DNA of 64,000 nucleotides from Archangium lipolyticum (GTDB lineage: Bacteria > Myxococcota > Myxococcia > Myxococcales > Myxococcaceae), in contig NZ_JANKBZ010000037.1 of the NCBI RefSeq assembly GCF_024623785.1, positions 1 through 64,000 on the forward strand, written 5' to 3'. Below are positions 25,361 through 34,176 of this stretch, one piece after another; position 1 is the first letter of the stretch; every line of letters starts with the position of its first letter. A program made the position numbers and the translations under genes. The notes beneath the pieces were generated by a model that made no database searches, was not told the DNA's origin, and saw only the letters and a list, made by a program, of their open reading frames with translations.

Positions 25361-26662
25361 ATGGACACCTATGAGCCCTTTCTCTCACTCGGCCTCGCCC
25401 TGGCGGCCGGCTTCCTCATCGGCCAGGAGCGGGAGTACTCGGCGCCGGACCCGCGCGAGGGCAAGGAGTCCTTCATCGGCGGCTCGCGCACCTACCCGCT
25501 GGTGTCGCTGGCGGGAGCGGCCTCGGCGCTGGTGGCGCGGCAGTTCGGCCCGTGGCTCCTGCTGATGTCGCTCGCCGCGGTGGGGGCGCTGCTGGTGGTG
25601 TCCTACGCGGGCGACGTGCGCAAGGGGTACTCGCACGGGCTCACCTCCGAGGTGGCGCTGCTGCTCAGCTACCTGCTGGGCGTATTGGCGCTGACGGAGG
25701 GTGTGTTCGGCTCGCCGCGGGTGAAGGTGCTGACGGTGTCGGGCCTCACCGTGGTGGCCACCCTGCTGCTGTCCATGAAGCCCGTGCTGCACGCCTTCAT
25801 CGGCCAGCTGCAGCGGCGCGACGTGTGGGCCGGGGTGCAGCTGCTCTTCGTCGCGGTGGTGGTGGTGCCCCTGTTGCCGGACGCCACCTACGGGCCCCTG
25901 AACGTGCTCAACCCCAGGCAGCTCGGCTGGCTGACGCTGCTCATCGCGGGCATCGGCTTCGCGGGGTACGTGGCCATCCAGGCGCTGGGCTCGCGGCGAG
26001 GTCTCGTGGTGACGGGCCTCATCGGAGGGCTGGTGTCCTCCACGGCGGTGACGCTGTCCTTCTCCGGGAAGGCCAAGGGGGCGCCGCGCGAGCTGCGCCT
26101 GGGGTACGCGATGGCGGTGCTGCTGGCCTCGGCGCTCATGTTCGCGCGGGTGATGGTGGAGGTGGCGGTGGTGCACCCGCCGCTGCTGCAGCTCGTGGCG
26201 GTACCCATGGGGGCCATGGCCCTCACGCTGCTCGGGGCCGGCGTCCTCTTCTACCTCCAGGCGCGCTCGGTGCGCGACGAGGGCACCCAGGTGGAGTTCG
26301 CCAACCCCTTCGCCCTGGGCTCGGCGTTCAAGTTCACGCTGCTCTTCGCCGTGGTGCTGCTGGGCGCCCGGGCCGCCACCGAGTACCTCGGGCAAGGCGG
26401 TGCGTACCTCGCCGGCGTGCTGGCGGGGCTCACGGACGTGGACGCCATCACCCTCTCCATGGCGAAGCTGGCCCAGGGCGGCTCGCTCCCCGAGCCCGTT
26501 GCAGTCACCACCATCTTCCTGGGCACGGCCTCCAACACCCTCACCAAGGGCGTGATGGCGACGGTGGTGGGCGGGTGGAGCTTCGGCCGGTGGGTGCTGC
26601 TCGCCTTCGGCGCGACGCTGGCCGTGGGCGCGCTGGCGCTCGGCATCACGTACTGGTTGTGA
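25361..26662 (+). CDS. MgtC/SapB-DUF4010 family membrane protein
   Basis: A 433-residue protein with about 12 membrane helices. The N-terminal 130 residues are an MgtC/SapB domain: LGLALAAGFLIGQERE at the start and GSRTYPLVSLAGAASALVA are its hallmarks. The remainder is the DUF4010 region, with GLIGGLVSSTAVTLSFS and the final LAGLTDVDAITLSMAKLA...TIFLGTASNTLTKG typical of this fusion. MgtC proteins regulate membrane energetics and growth in low magnesium; the larger fusion is often taken to be a transporter, with substrate unknown. GAGG lies eight bases before ATG 25361. It is divergent from the cysteine-rich lipoprotein. Confidence 0.88.
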   Translation: MDTYEPFLSLGLALAAGFLIGQEREYSAPDPREGKESFIGGSRTYPLVSLAGAASALVARQFGPWLLLMSLAAVGALLVVSYAGDVRKGYSHGLTSEVALLLSYLLGVLALTEGVFGSPRVKVLTVSGLTVVATLLLSMKPVLHAFIGQLQRRDVWAGVQLLFVAVVVVPLLPDATYGPLNVLNPRQLGWLTLLIAGIGFAGYVAIQALGSRRGLVVTGLIGGLVSSTAVTLSFSGKAKGAPRELRLGYAMAVLLASALMFARVMVEVAVVHPPLLQLVAVPMGAMALTLLGAGVLFYLQARSVRDEGTQVEFANPFALGSAFKFTLLFAVVLLGARAATEYLGQGGAYLAGVLAGLTDVDAITLSMAKLAQGGSLPEPVAVTTIFLGTASNTLTKGVMATVVGGWSFGRWVLLAFGATLAVGALALGITYWL

Positions 26663-26812
26663 GTGCTCTCCTCACCGGGGCTGAGGGAGGGCGCAGCAAC
26701 TGCACGCCGAGGTGTACGGAAGCGCACGAATTGCACCCCTCCCTCCGGATTCCCGGGCAGATCGGCTGGCATGCAACTTCCAAGCAGGGTGTCCTGGAAA
26801 GGAGGAACGCCC

Positions 26813-27184
26813 ATGAACCCGTCCGCGCCCATTCCGCAAGACAGTGAGCGTCTCTCGACGCTCTCCTGCATCCAGTTGCACGGAGCCTTCGATGCCAGAG
26901 CGGCCCGGGATGTCCTGGCGCTCCTCCAGCGTCAAGCCGACGCGGGCCACCTGGAGCTGGATTTCAGCAAGGTGAGCACCTTCCAGGACTTCGCCCTGGA
27001 TCTGCTCGTCCAGGGATTGGGCCGGCTGCCGGGGCTCCATCTGAAGACGCGGGGGATTCCCAGCCACCCGGCGCGGGTGCTCCAATACCTGAGCATCGAC
27101 CCGCACACGCTCGCGCCCATGCGCCGGAGCCTCCAGTGCCCCGCCTGTCTCCCGGTGAGCGACCATCGGGACCTCGACGACTGA
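26813..27184 (+). CDS. STAS-like (anti-sigma antagonist-type) protein
   Basis: A 123-residue soluble protein with the length and order of a STAS domain: a first strand (LSCIQLHGAFDARAARDVLALLQRQA), then LELDFSKVSTFQDFALDLLVQGL, which matches the strand-loop-helix that carries the phosphorylatable serine in SpoIIAA-type proteins, and a third strand (GLHLKTRGI). The usual serine position is occupied by the TFQD segment, so regulation by phosphorylation is uncertain. A strong site (AAGGAGGA) lies six bases before the ATG. It sits just before a kinase-sigma pair, which suits a role in regulation. Confidence 0.6.
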   Translation: MNPSAPIPQDSERLSTLSCIQLHGAFDARAARDVLALLQRQADAGHLELDFSKVSTFQDFALDLLVQGLGRLPGLHLKTRGIPSHPARVLQYLSIDPHTLAPMRRSLQCPACLPVSDHRDLDD

Positions 27185-27325
27185 GCGGCTCCCCCTTCAT
27201 CCGTCCCCATCGAGACCCCTCCTTGCCCTCCCGGGCCCGGTCGGGAGAGGCTTTTGCATCCGCCTGCTCGTGCTCGTCGTCCTGTCCGACAGGCACAAGC
27301 AGGTCTCACGTGCCCAGGGGGGCGG

Positions 27326-30300
27326 ATGAGCCAATCCTCTTCATCAGGAGCCTCGGGGTGCCCCCCCGAGCAGGTGCTGGCCGGCTTCGCATCGGGTTCG
27401 CTCCCGCGGACGGAGCGCTCGGCGCTCGAAGCACACCTGGCGCGATGCAGCGTGTGCTTCGAGGTGGTCTCCGCACTGCTCGCGGAGCTCGGCCCCGCGG
27501 CCAGCGTCTCGTCACCGGCCCAGCCGGCCCCCGTGCTGGCTCGCGGCACGGCCATGGGGCGCTACCTGCTGCTCGATCCCATCGGGGTCGGTGGCATGGG
27601 CGTGGTGTACTCGGCGTATGATCCAGGGCTCGACCGGAAGGTCGCGCTCAAGCTGCTCTCGCCCCACGGTCCTCACGGAGCCTCGTCTCCCGAGGGGAGG
27701 CTCCGGCTGCAACGCGAAGCCCGCGCCCTGGCCCGGCTGTCCCATCCCAACGTCGTCACCGTCTACGACGTGGGTACCGAGGGCGAGCAGGTGTTCGTGG
27801 CCATGGAGTTGGTGGAAGGGCAGACACTCGGGACGTGGATGTCCGCCGGCGCCCACGGCTGGCAGCAGGTGTTGCACTGCTTCCAGGAGGCGGGCCGGGG
27901 GCTCGCCGCCGCCCATGCGGTGGGGCTCGTCCATCGCGACTTCAAGCCCGACAACGTGCTCATCGGACGCGAGGGCCGGGTGCGCGTCACGGACTTCGGC
28001 CTGGCGCGGGTGACGGAGGCCACGCCGGACCCCCGCCCTGAAGACGGAGTGGGGGCCGCCCCTGGAGCGCGCACGGGTGCCCAGCCCTCGAGCCTGTCGG
28101 GCACCCAGGCCGGCACTCCCCGCTACATGGCGCCCGAGCAGTGGCTGGGCGCGGCCTCGGGCCCGTGGACGGATCAGTTCAGCTTCTGCGTGGCGCTCTG
28201 GGAAGCGCTCTACGGCGAGCACCCCTTCACCAGCGGCCCACCCGCCGCGCTGAGACAGGAAGTGGTTGCGGGCCACCTTCGCACCGCGCCCGCACAGCGG
28301 CAGATTCCCACGCGAATCCACGCGGCACTCGTGCGCGGGCTCCAGTCGGAGCCCTCGGCGCGCCACCCTTCCATGGAGGCACTGCTGGCCGTCCTGGAGA
28401 TGGATCCGGCACGGCGGCGCAGGCGCGTCGCGGCGCTGGTGGGAGCGAGCGTGTTGCTGGTGGGGTTGCTGGGGGCGGGCCTCGCGCAATGGACGTACCG
28501 CTCGGCCCAGCTGTGTGCCGGAGGGACGGCGCGCGTCCAGTCCGCGTGGGGAGCCGCGGCCCGGGAGAGCGTGCGCCGCGGACTGCTGGCCAGCGGGGCA
28601 CCCGGCGCGGAACGGACCTGGGAGCTGCTCACCCAGCGCGTGGATGCCTACACCTCGGACTGGGCCTCCATGCACCGCGAGGCCTGCGAGGCCACGCGCG
28701 TCCGGGGTGAGCAGTCCGAGCAGCTGCTCGATCGCCGCATGCTGTGCCTGGAGCATGCGCTGCGGCGCATGTCGGCCCTGGCGCGTCAGCTGGAGCACGC
28801 CGATCGCGCCACGGCGGACAAGGCGCTGGACGCAGTGCATGCGCTCCCCTCGCTGACCGAGTGCGCCAACACGGCGGCGTTGCTGGGAGCGCCGGGGTTG
28901 CCCCAGGAGGACTCCGTCCGGCAGCAGGTGCTCACGCTGCGCGGGCAGCTGGCGGAGCTGGAGACGCTCAAGGAGCTGGGCCACCTGAAGGAGGCGCTCC
29001 CGCGCGCCGAGGCGCTGACCCGGGCCGCCGAGGCGCTGGCCTACCCTCCCCTGCAGGCTGAGGTGCTCCTCCTGGAGGGTGAGCTGCTGCAACTGGATGA
29101 GCAGATGCCGCGAGCCATCGAGCGGGTCCACCTGGCGGCGCTCCGGGCGGAGAGGGGGCACGAGGACACGCTCGCCACGCGCGCCTGGACGATGCTCGGC
29201 AGGATCCACGGCGTCGAGCGCAAGGAGTTCGCCGAGGCACACCGCAGCATCGACTATGCCCAGGCGAAGCTCGACCGGCTGGGCCACCGGGACCTGCTCC
29301 TGGAGACGGAGCTGCTGGGGATCCGGGCGGGGCTGGCGGACCGGGAGGGGAAATACGCCGAGGCGATCGCGCTGGACCAGGAGCGCGTCAAGGTCCTGGA
29401 GCAGCAGCTCGGGCCGGACGCGCCCGCGCTGGCCAGCGCCCTGTACGGACTGGCCGCCTCGCTCTACATGCAGGGGCGCCTGGATGAGGCCCATACCGCC
29501 ATCCGCCGTTCCGTCGCGTTGAGCGAGCGTCACTGGGGACCCGAGACCCTGAAGCTCGCCACGGGGCTCAACCTGCTCGCCATCATCACCAAACACCGGC
29601 ATCAACTGCCCGAGGCCCGCGAGGCGTATGAACGCGCGCTGCGCATCCACGCCCGCCTGTCCGGTGAGACGTCCTCCCGTTACGCCCAGACACTGGCCAA
29701 CCTGGGCTCCCTGTTCAACGCCCTGGGAGAGAACGAGAAGGCACTCGCCGCGTTCCAGCGCGCCGTGGACATCGAGCGCGCGAGCAAGGAGCGGGACACG
29801 GATTCCCTGGCCAATGTCCTCACGAACATGGCCTCCGTGTACCGGCAGCTCGGGCGGTTCGAGGAGGCGCTGGCGGTCAACCAGGAAGCGCTCTCCCTGC
29901 GCACCGCGAAGTTCGGTCCCCGCCACGTGCTGGTGGGGGTGTCGCTGGACTCGATGGGCATCTCGCTGATGAAGCTGGGGAGGCACACCGAGGCCCTGGA
30001 GCACTTCCGGCGCGAGTTGGAGATCTTCACCGCCTCGTTCCCGGAACATCACCCCCATGTGGCCACGGCCCACTACCAGGTGGGGCTGGCGCTGACCCGG
30101 CTGGGGCGGCTCTCCCAGGCGCGCGCCTCCCTGGAGCGGGCGCTCGCCATCTTCGAGCGGCATGCGGACCTGGGCCCCGAGCAGGCGGAGACCCGGTTCC
30201 GTCTGGCGCTGCTCCAGTGGGAGAACGGCGGCGCGGATCGCTCGCGGGCGCGTCAGCGGATTCTCGAACTGCGAGAGCAGCTGGAAAAGGAAGCCCGTGC

Positions 30301-30343
30301 CGAGGTGGACGAATGGCTCGGCAATCATCCCGCATCTCCCTGA
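27326..30343 (+). CDS. Ser/Thr protein kinase with N-terminal zinc-finger-like motif and C-terminal TPRs
   Basis: A 1005-residue eukaryotic-like kinase. Residues 12-47 (CPPEQVLAGFASGSLP..., HLARCSVCFEVV) look like the zf-HC2/anti-sigma zinc finger (H37-x3-C41-x2-C44). The kinase domain is at about 80-355: glycine loop GVGGMG at 87-92, K109, E131, HRDFKPDN at 203-210 (F replaces the usual L) and DFG at 223-225. A membrane helix follows at about 379-400, then a helical region of roughly 600 residues with TPRs, best seen from about 680 (repeated LANLGSLFNALGENEKALAAFQRA and LTNMASVYRQLGRFEEALAV units). A sigma factor gene follows 22 bases later, so the pair probably forms one regulatory unit. 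Confidence 0.92.
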   Translation: MSQSSSSGASGCPPEQVLAGFASGSLPRTERSALEAHLARCSVCFEVVSALLAELGPAASVSSPAQPAPVLARGTAMGRYLLLDPIGVGGMGVVYSAYDPGLDRKVALKLLSPHGPHGASSPEGRLRLQREARALARLSHPNVVTVYDVGTEGEQVFVAMELVEGQTLGTWMSAGAHGWQQVLHCFQEAGRGLAAAHAVGLVHRDFKPDNVLIGREGRVRVTDFGLARVTEATPDPRPEDGVGAAPGARTGAQPSSLSGTQAGTPRYMAPEQWLGAASGPWTDQFSFCVALWEALYGEHPFTSGPPAALRQEVVAGHLRTAPAQRQIPTRIHAALVRGLQSEPSARHPSMEALLAVLEMDPARRRRRVAALVGASVLLVGLLGAGLAQWTYRSAQLCAGGTARVQSAWGAAARESVRRGLLASGAPGAERTWELLTQRVDAYTSDWASMHREACEATRVRGEQSEQLLDRRMLCLEHALRRMSALARQLEHADRATADKALDAVHALPSLTECANTAALLGAPGLPQEDSVRQQVLTLRGQLAELETLKELGHLKEALPRAEALTRAAEALAYPPLQAEVLLLEGELLQLDEQMPRAIERVHLAALRAERGHEDTLATRAWTMLGRIHGVERKEFAEAHRSIDYAQAKLDRLGHRDLLLETELLGIRAGLADREGKYAEAIALDQERVKVLEQQLGPDAPALASALYGLAASLYMQGRLDEAHTAIRRSVALSERHWGPETLKLATGLNLLAIITKHRHQLPEAREAYERALRIHARLSGETSSRYAQTLANLGSLFNALGENEKALAAFQRAVDIERASKERDTDSLANVLTNMASVYRQLGRFEEALAVNQEALSLRTAKFGPRHVLVGVSLDSMGISLMKLGRHTEALEHFRRELEIFTASFPEHHPHVATAHYQVGLALTRLGRLSQARASLERALAIFERHADLGPEQAETRFRLALLQWENGGADRSRARQRILELREQLEKEARAEVDEWLGNHPASP

Positions 30344-30365
30344 GTGCTAGACTGCCGGCAGCCTC

Positions 30366-31301
30366 ATGTCATTACCCTCGCCGCCTGCCCCTCCTCCCGA
30401 GCCCGACCTCTCACCGGCAGGGCTCCGCGCACGGGCCCTCGCGCTGCTGCCCCCTCCGGCCGCTCGCGCACTGGAGAAGGAGGAGCAGCTGGGGCCGATC
30501 CTCCACGCGCTCTTCGAAGCAAGCGCCCAGGGCCGGGCACGGTTCGAGATAACGGAGGACGAGTTCCTCGAGGCGCTCCTGCGGCAAGTGCCGCCAACGG
30601 GGGATGCGCTGGGGACGCTGCGGTCCCTCCACGCCGCGGACCTCGCGCTGGCATTGGGGTGCGCCGCGGGCCACCCGTTGGCCCTGGCCGGGTTCGACCA
30701 GCGCTTCGGTGCCGCGATGAGCGCCGCGCTGCGGCGGTTGGATCCCTCCCCCTCCTTCGTCGACGAGGCGCTACAAGCCGTGCGCGAGCGGCTCTTCCTG
30801 CGCCGGGAGCGGAGCGGCCCGAAGATCGCGTCCTACGCGGGCACGGGGCCGCTGGAGGGCTGGGTGCGCGCCGTCACGCTCCGGTCGGCCCTCAACCTGC
30901 GCCGCGGGGCCGCGGCCGGGGTTCCGCTGGATGAACGTCTGGCGACCGGGCTCGGGACGGACAGCGCGGGCCCGGAGCTCCAGCTCATCAAGAGCCAGTA
31001 CCGAGAGGCCTTCCAGCGGGCCTTCCGCACCGCGCTCGACACGCTCACCGACCAGGAGCTCAACATCCTGCGCCTGCACTTCGTGGGAGGGGCCACCCAG
31101 GAGCAGCTGGGCAAGCTGTACAACGTGCACCGCATCACCATGGCACGCTGGCTGACGCACGCACGGACACGGCTGCTGCTCGCGACCCAGCGGGAACTGC
31201 AGGCACTCCTGAAGGTGGAGGACGAGGAGCTGAACGACATCCTCGAGCTGGTGCGCAGTCAGCTGGCCATCACCCTCACCCGGGCGCTCCAGGCACGCTG
31301 A
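30366..31301 (+). CDS. Sigma-70-like (ECF-type) sigma factor
   Basis: A 311-residue protein with an N-terminal proline-rich part and a C-terminal sigma factor region. The stretch LDPSPSFVDEALQAVRERLFL followed by GPLEGWVRAVTLRSALNLRR resembles region 2. LTDQELNILRLHFVGGATQEQLGKLYNVHRITMARWLTHAR is a clear region 4 helix-turn-helix. The C-terminal 50 residues (ELNDILELVRSQLAITLTRAL) match the extension often seen in myxobacterial sigma factors paired with kinases. It probably directs RNA polymerase to a small regulon and is probably controlled by the membrane kinase encoded 22 bases upstream, whose N-terminus bears an anti-sigma-like zinc motif. This pairing is inferred from position. Confidence 0.85.
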   Translation: MSLPSPPAPPPEPDLSPAGLRARALALLPPPAARALEKEEQLGPILHALFEASAQGRARFEITEDEFLEALLRQVPPTGDALGTLRSLHAADLALALGCAAGHPLALAGFDQRFGAAMSAALRRLDPSPSFVDEALQAVRERLFLRRERSGPKIASYAGTGPLEGWVRAVTLRSALNLRRGAAAGVPLDERLATGLGTDSAGPELQLIKSQYREAFQRAFRTALDTLTDQELNILRLHFVGGATQEQLGKLYNVHRITMARWLTHARTRLLLATQRELQALLKVEDEELNDILELVRSQLAITLTRALQAR

Positions 31302-31369
31302 CCGAGGAGCGCGGGGCTCGGACATCCGCCCGCGCGGCCGTTCAGCGAAGCCCCGCCAGCGCAATCACC

Positions 31370-33589
31370 ATGAATTCCTCGTCCCGTCCCCGAGCACCCC
31401 TGGCCCGCTCGACGCTCCTCAAGATGGGAGTGCGGATCGCGGTCGTCATCGCCCTCTCCACGCTCTTCAGCTACCTCCACATGCTCCGCACCCTGCGCGC
31501 CGAGGCCCTGGAGCAGTTGCAGCGGCATGTCGCCGAGCGCGGCCAGCGGGAGCAGGCCATCTTCACCCTGGCCGAGGACAACCATGACTTCCTCGAGAAG
31601 GCCCTGGAGGAGAGGATCCGGGAGCTGCAACGGGAGGACGTGACCGCCCGCTTCGACAGCCTGCTCCTGCGGCTGCCCGATGGCACGGTCCGCAACCGGC
31701 TCGAGGTCGCGGACGACACGAAGAGGGTGCATGTCTTCATTCCTCCGCACGTGACGCTCGACGCCTGGTTCCGCACCCGGCTCCTGGCCGCGTACGACGT
31801 GCTCGCCAGGTATGGGCCCGCGCTCCACGTCCGTTTCAAGACGACCTACATCACCCTTCCGGAGGGGGTGATCGCGGGCTTCAGCCCCTGGACGCCCAAG
31901 TGGAGCCACGAGCTCGCGTCGGACTTCTCGCTCGCCGACTTCGAGGACTTCAAGCTCAGCAAGCCCGAGAACAACCCACGCCGGCAGACCACCTGGACGG
32001 GCATCTACAAGGATCCCGTCACCCATGAATGGATGGCCGCGGGCGCCACCCCGCTGGACCTGGACGGCCGCCATGCCGCGACGATCGGCCACGACGTGCT
32101 GCTCGACGAGTTGATGGCCCGCACCATCAACGAGCACATCCCGGGGGCCTACAACGTACTCTTCCGCGACGATGGCCAGCTCATCGCCCACCCCGAGATG
32201 CGGATGGAGAACGACAGCAGCGCCTACAACATCCTGAGCGCCACCGGGCAGGGCTCCTTGAAGGACGCGGCCCATCTGCGGAGCATCTTCGAGCGGGTGA
32301 AGAACCGCGAGCCCACGCAGACCCTCCTGGAGCTGCCGGAGTACGACGAGTACATCGCCGTGACGCGGCTGCGCGGCCCCGGCTGGAACCTCGTCACGGT
32401 GCTGCCCGAGAGCGTGGTGTCCGAGCCCGCCGTCCTCGCGGCACGCTACGTCCTGCTGCTCGGCATCCTGTCGCTGCTGGTGGAGTTGCTCATCATGTAC
32501 CGGGTGCTCCAGCAGCAGATCACCCGTCCACTGCTGACCTTGAGCCAGGCCACCGACAAGGTGGCGGCCGGTGACTTCAAGGTGGCGCTGGACACCGCAC
32601 GCGGTGACGAACTGGGGCAGCTGGCCCGCGCCTTCCAGCTCATGGCCGACGAGGTTCAGCGGCGCGAGGAGGCCCTGCGCCAAGCCAACGAGGGGTTGGA
32701 GCAGCGCGTCGAGGAGCGCACCCGCGAGCTCAAGGACGTGCACAGGCAGCTGGTGCAGACGGCCCGCCGCACCGGCATGGCGGAGATCGCCACCAACGTG
32801 CTGCACAACGTGGGCAACGTGCTCAACAGCGTCTACACCTCGGCCCAGGTCGCCAAGGAGCGCATGAAGGGAATGCGGCTGGAGCACGTGGGCCGGGTCG
32901 CCCAACTGCTCGAACAGCACCAGGCGAACCTCCCGGTCTTCCTCTCCCAGGACGAGCGCGGACGGCACCTGATGCCCTTCCTGAACGGCTTGGGGCAGAA
33001 CCTGCTCGAGGAGCGCACGGAGATCCTCTCATTGCTCGATGACGTGGGCCGCTACACCGAGCACATCGGTGACATCGTCAAGATGCAACAGAACTACGCC
33101 CGCACGCCCCGGATGCACGAGCCCGTCAACGTGGCGGAGCTGCTGGAGGATGCCTTGCGCATCAACGCGGCCGGGCTCACCCGCCATCAGGTGAAGGTGC
33201 AGCGGCACCTGGCCGCCCTACCACCGGTGATGACCGACAAGCACAAGATGCTGATGATCCTGGTCAACCTGGTCAGCAACGCCAAGTACGCCCTGGACGA
33301 GGCGCCGTTGGGCGAGCGGCTGCTGACGGTGAAGCTGGAGCGGACCACCGCCGACCGATTCCGCATCGGCATCCACGACAACGGCATGGGCATCGCGCCG
33401 GAGATGCTCACCCGCATCTTCCAGTACGGCTTCACCACGCGCGAGGAGGGACACGGCTTCGGCCTGCACTCCAGTGCCCTGGCGGCCCAGGAGATGGGCG
33501 GCTCCCTGACCGTCCACAGCGAGGGACCCGGGCGCGGAGCCACGTTCACCCTGGAACTGCCCTACCATCCACTCCAGCAGACGGCATGA
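31370..33589 (+). CDS. Membrane sensor histidine kinase (Cache-like sensor, HAMP)
   Basis: A 739-residue histidine kinase. A first helix (VRIAVVIALSTLFSYLHML) is followed by a large extracytoplasmic region to about 355, with dCache-like sequence (YKDPVTHEWMAAGATPL, VLFRDDGQLIAHP), then a second helix (YVLLLGILSLLVELLIMY). HAMP is at about 385-435, followed by a coiled coil (EEALRQANEGLEQRVEERTRELKDV). The phosphoacceptor is H479 in EIATNVLHNVGNVLNS. The ATPase domain shows the N box around 636 (NLVSNAKYALDE), DNGMGI at 670 and GHGFGLHSSA. No response regulator is adjacent, so its partner is elsewhere. The start has no strong ribosome site. Confidence 0.9.
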   Translation: MNSSSRPRAPLARSTLLKMGVRIAVVIALSTLFSYLHMLRTLRAEALEQLQRHVAERGQREQAIFTLAEDNHDFLEKALEERIRELQREDVTARFDSLLLRLPDGTVRNRLEVADDTKRVHVFIPPHVTLDAWFRTRLLAAYDVLARYGPALHVRFKTTYITLPEGVIAGFSPWTPKWSHELASDFSLADFEDFKLSKPENNPRRQTTWTGIYKDPVTHEWMAAGATPLDLDGRHAATIGHDVLLDELMARTINEHIPGAYNVLFRDDGQLIAHPEMRMENDSSAYNILSATGQGSLKDAAHLRSIFERVKNREPTQTLLELPEYDEYIAVTRLRGPGWNLVTVLPESVVSEPAVLAARYVLLLGILSLLVELLIMYRVLQQQITRPLLTLSQATDKVAAGDFKVALDTARGDELGQLARAFQLMADEVQRREEALRQANEGLEQRVEERTRELKDVHRQLVQTARRTGMAEIATNVLHNVGNVLNSVYTSAQVAKERMKGMRLEHVGRVAQLLEQHQANLPVFLSQDERGRHLMPFLNGLGQNLLEERTEILSLLDDVGRYTEHIGDIVKMQQNYARTPRMHEPVNVAELLEDALRINAAGLTRHQVKVQRHLAALPPVMTDKHKMLMILVNLVSNAKYALDEAPLGERLLTVKLERTTADRFRIGIHDNGMGIAPEMLTRIFQYGFTTREEGHGFGLHSSALAAQEMGGSLTVHSEGPGRGATFTLELPYHPLQQTA

Positions 33590-33638
33590 GGTCCTTGGAG
33601 AGAGCGCTCGCGCCGTGAGCCGCACGCCAGGAGCTGGC

Positions 33639-33840
33639 TCACACGGAGAGGTCATCCAGCACGTCGGAAAGCGTGGTGGCGTTCAGGGCCCTGTCGAACC
33701 AGCGTCCCCGCTCGATGAGTTGCTCGCCGTAGCTGCGCATCAGCTCCTCCGCTCGTTGCTCATCCAGCACCGAATGTAACACCCCTCTGGCGGCTTCATG
33801 GACGGCCTCAGCCCCCACCCACAGCAGGTACCGGATGAGC
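33639..33840 (-). pseudogene. Truncated Rpn-family gene with in-frame internal deletion
   Basis: Positions 33600-33840 are homologous to 23528-23930 of the Rpn locus. The copy begins with half of the hairpin that follows the intact gene, keeps its stop codon and last codons (LNATTLSDVLDDLSV), lacks exactly 162 bp (54 codons, matching 23633-23794) and ends at the codons for LIRYLLWVG. The nuclease half is missing entirely. Upstream, to 34050, unrelated sequence replaces the rest of the gene. It is therefore a dead fragment left by duplication or transposition, directly after the histidine kinase stop. Confidence 0.85.
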
Positions 33841-34120
33841 CAGTGCCACGTGGCCGGTGTTGGCCATCCGGGTGGGTTCAGCCCACGGCGGGCGACACGA
33901 TGGACCGTCCCTGGTGGCAGCATCCGCATCGGTGGAGGAAACAGCGGCGACCACGGCCTTGAGCGCGTAGTCGGCGGCGTGACGCGCGCTCTAGGAGGCC
34001 GAGTGCTTGCCCTCTCGCCTGCTTTACCAAACCCCTCTCCTTCATTGTCCAGTGAAGAGCCCATATTCAGTGAAGCAGGCCTGCCAGAACTCTTATAAAA
34101 TCAGGCACTTGGGCCCCTGA
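33841..34120. other. Intergenic stretch before the AbiE-like pair
   Basis: No gene was recognised. The left part (33841-34020) is GC-rich, unlike either neighbour, and may be scar sequence from the event that truncated the Rpn copy. The right part becomes AT-rich, contains AGTGAAG at 34051 and 34069, and TATAAA at 34094-34099 that could belong to a promoter for the downstream pair. Confidence 0.4.
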
Positions 34121-34174
34121 CTTCACTAAAACACCCTACTTTACTTCCTAGTAAAGGGGGTTTATTTAGTGAAG
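34121..34174 (+). promoter_or_regulatory. Nested inverted repeats before the AbiE-like pair
   Basis: CTTCACTAAA at 34121-34130 and its exact complement TTTAGTGAAG at 34165-34174 form the outer arms. Inside them, CTTTACT at 34139-34145 and AGTAAAG at 34150-34156 form an inner seven-base inverted repeat. The core AGTGAAG is also found at 34051 and 34069, making four copies in 125 bases, all ending right at the start codon. AbiEi antitoxins are known to repress their own operon by binding inverted repeats, so these are good operator candidates; a transcript hairpin is the alternative. Confidence 0.6.
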
Positions 34175-34176
34175 TG

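Noticed and set aside
27512-30328. A 938-codon minus-strand frame opposite the kinase gene
   Set aside because: It lies wholly under the kinase gene, which has complete catalytic motifs and TPRs; the antisense frame has none.
33841-34050. A transposase remnant next to the broken Rpn copy
   Set aside because: No frame on either strand shows transposase motifs, and no flanking direct repeats could be found by eye.
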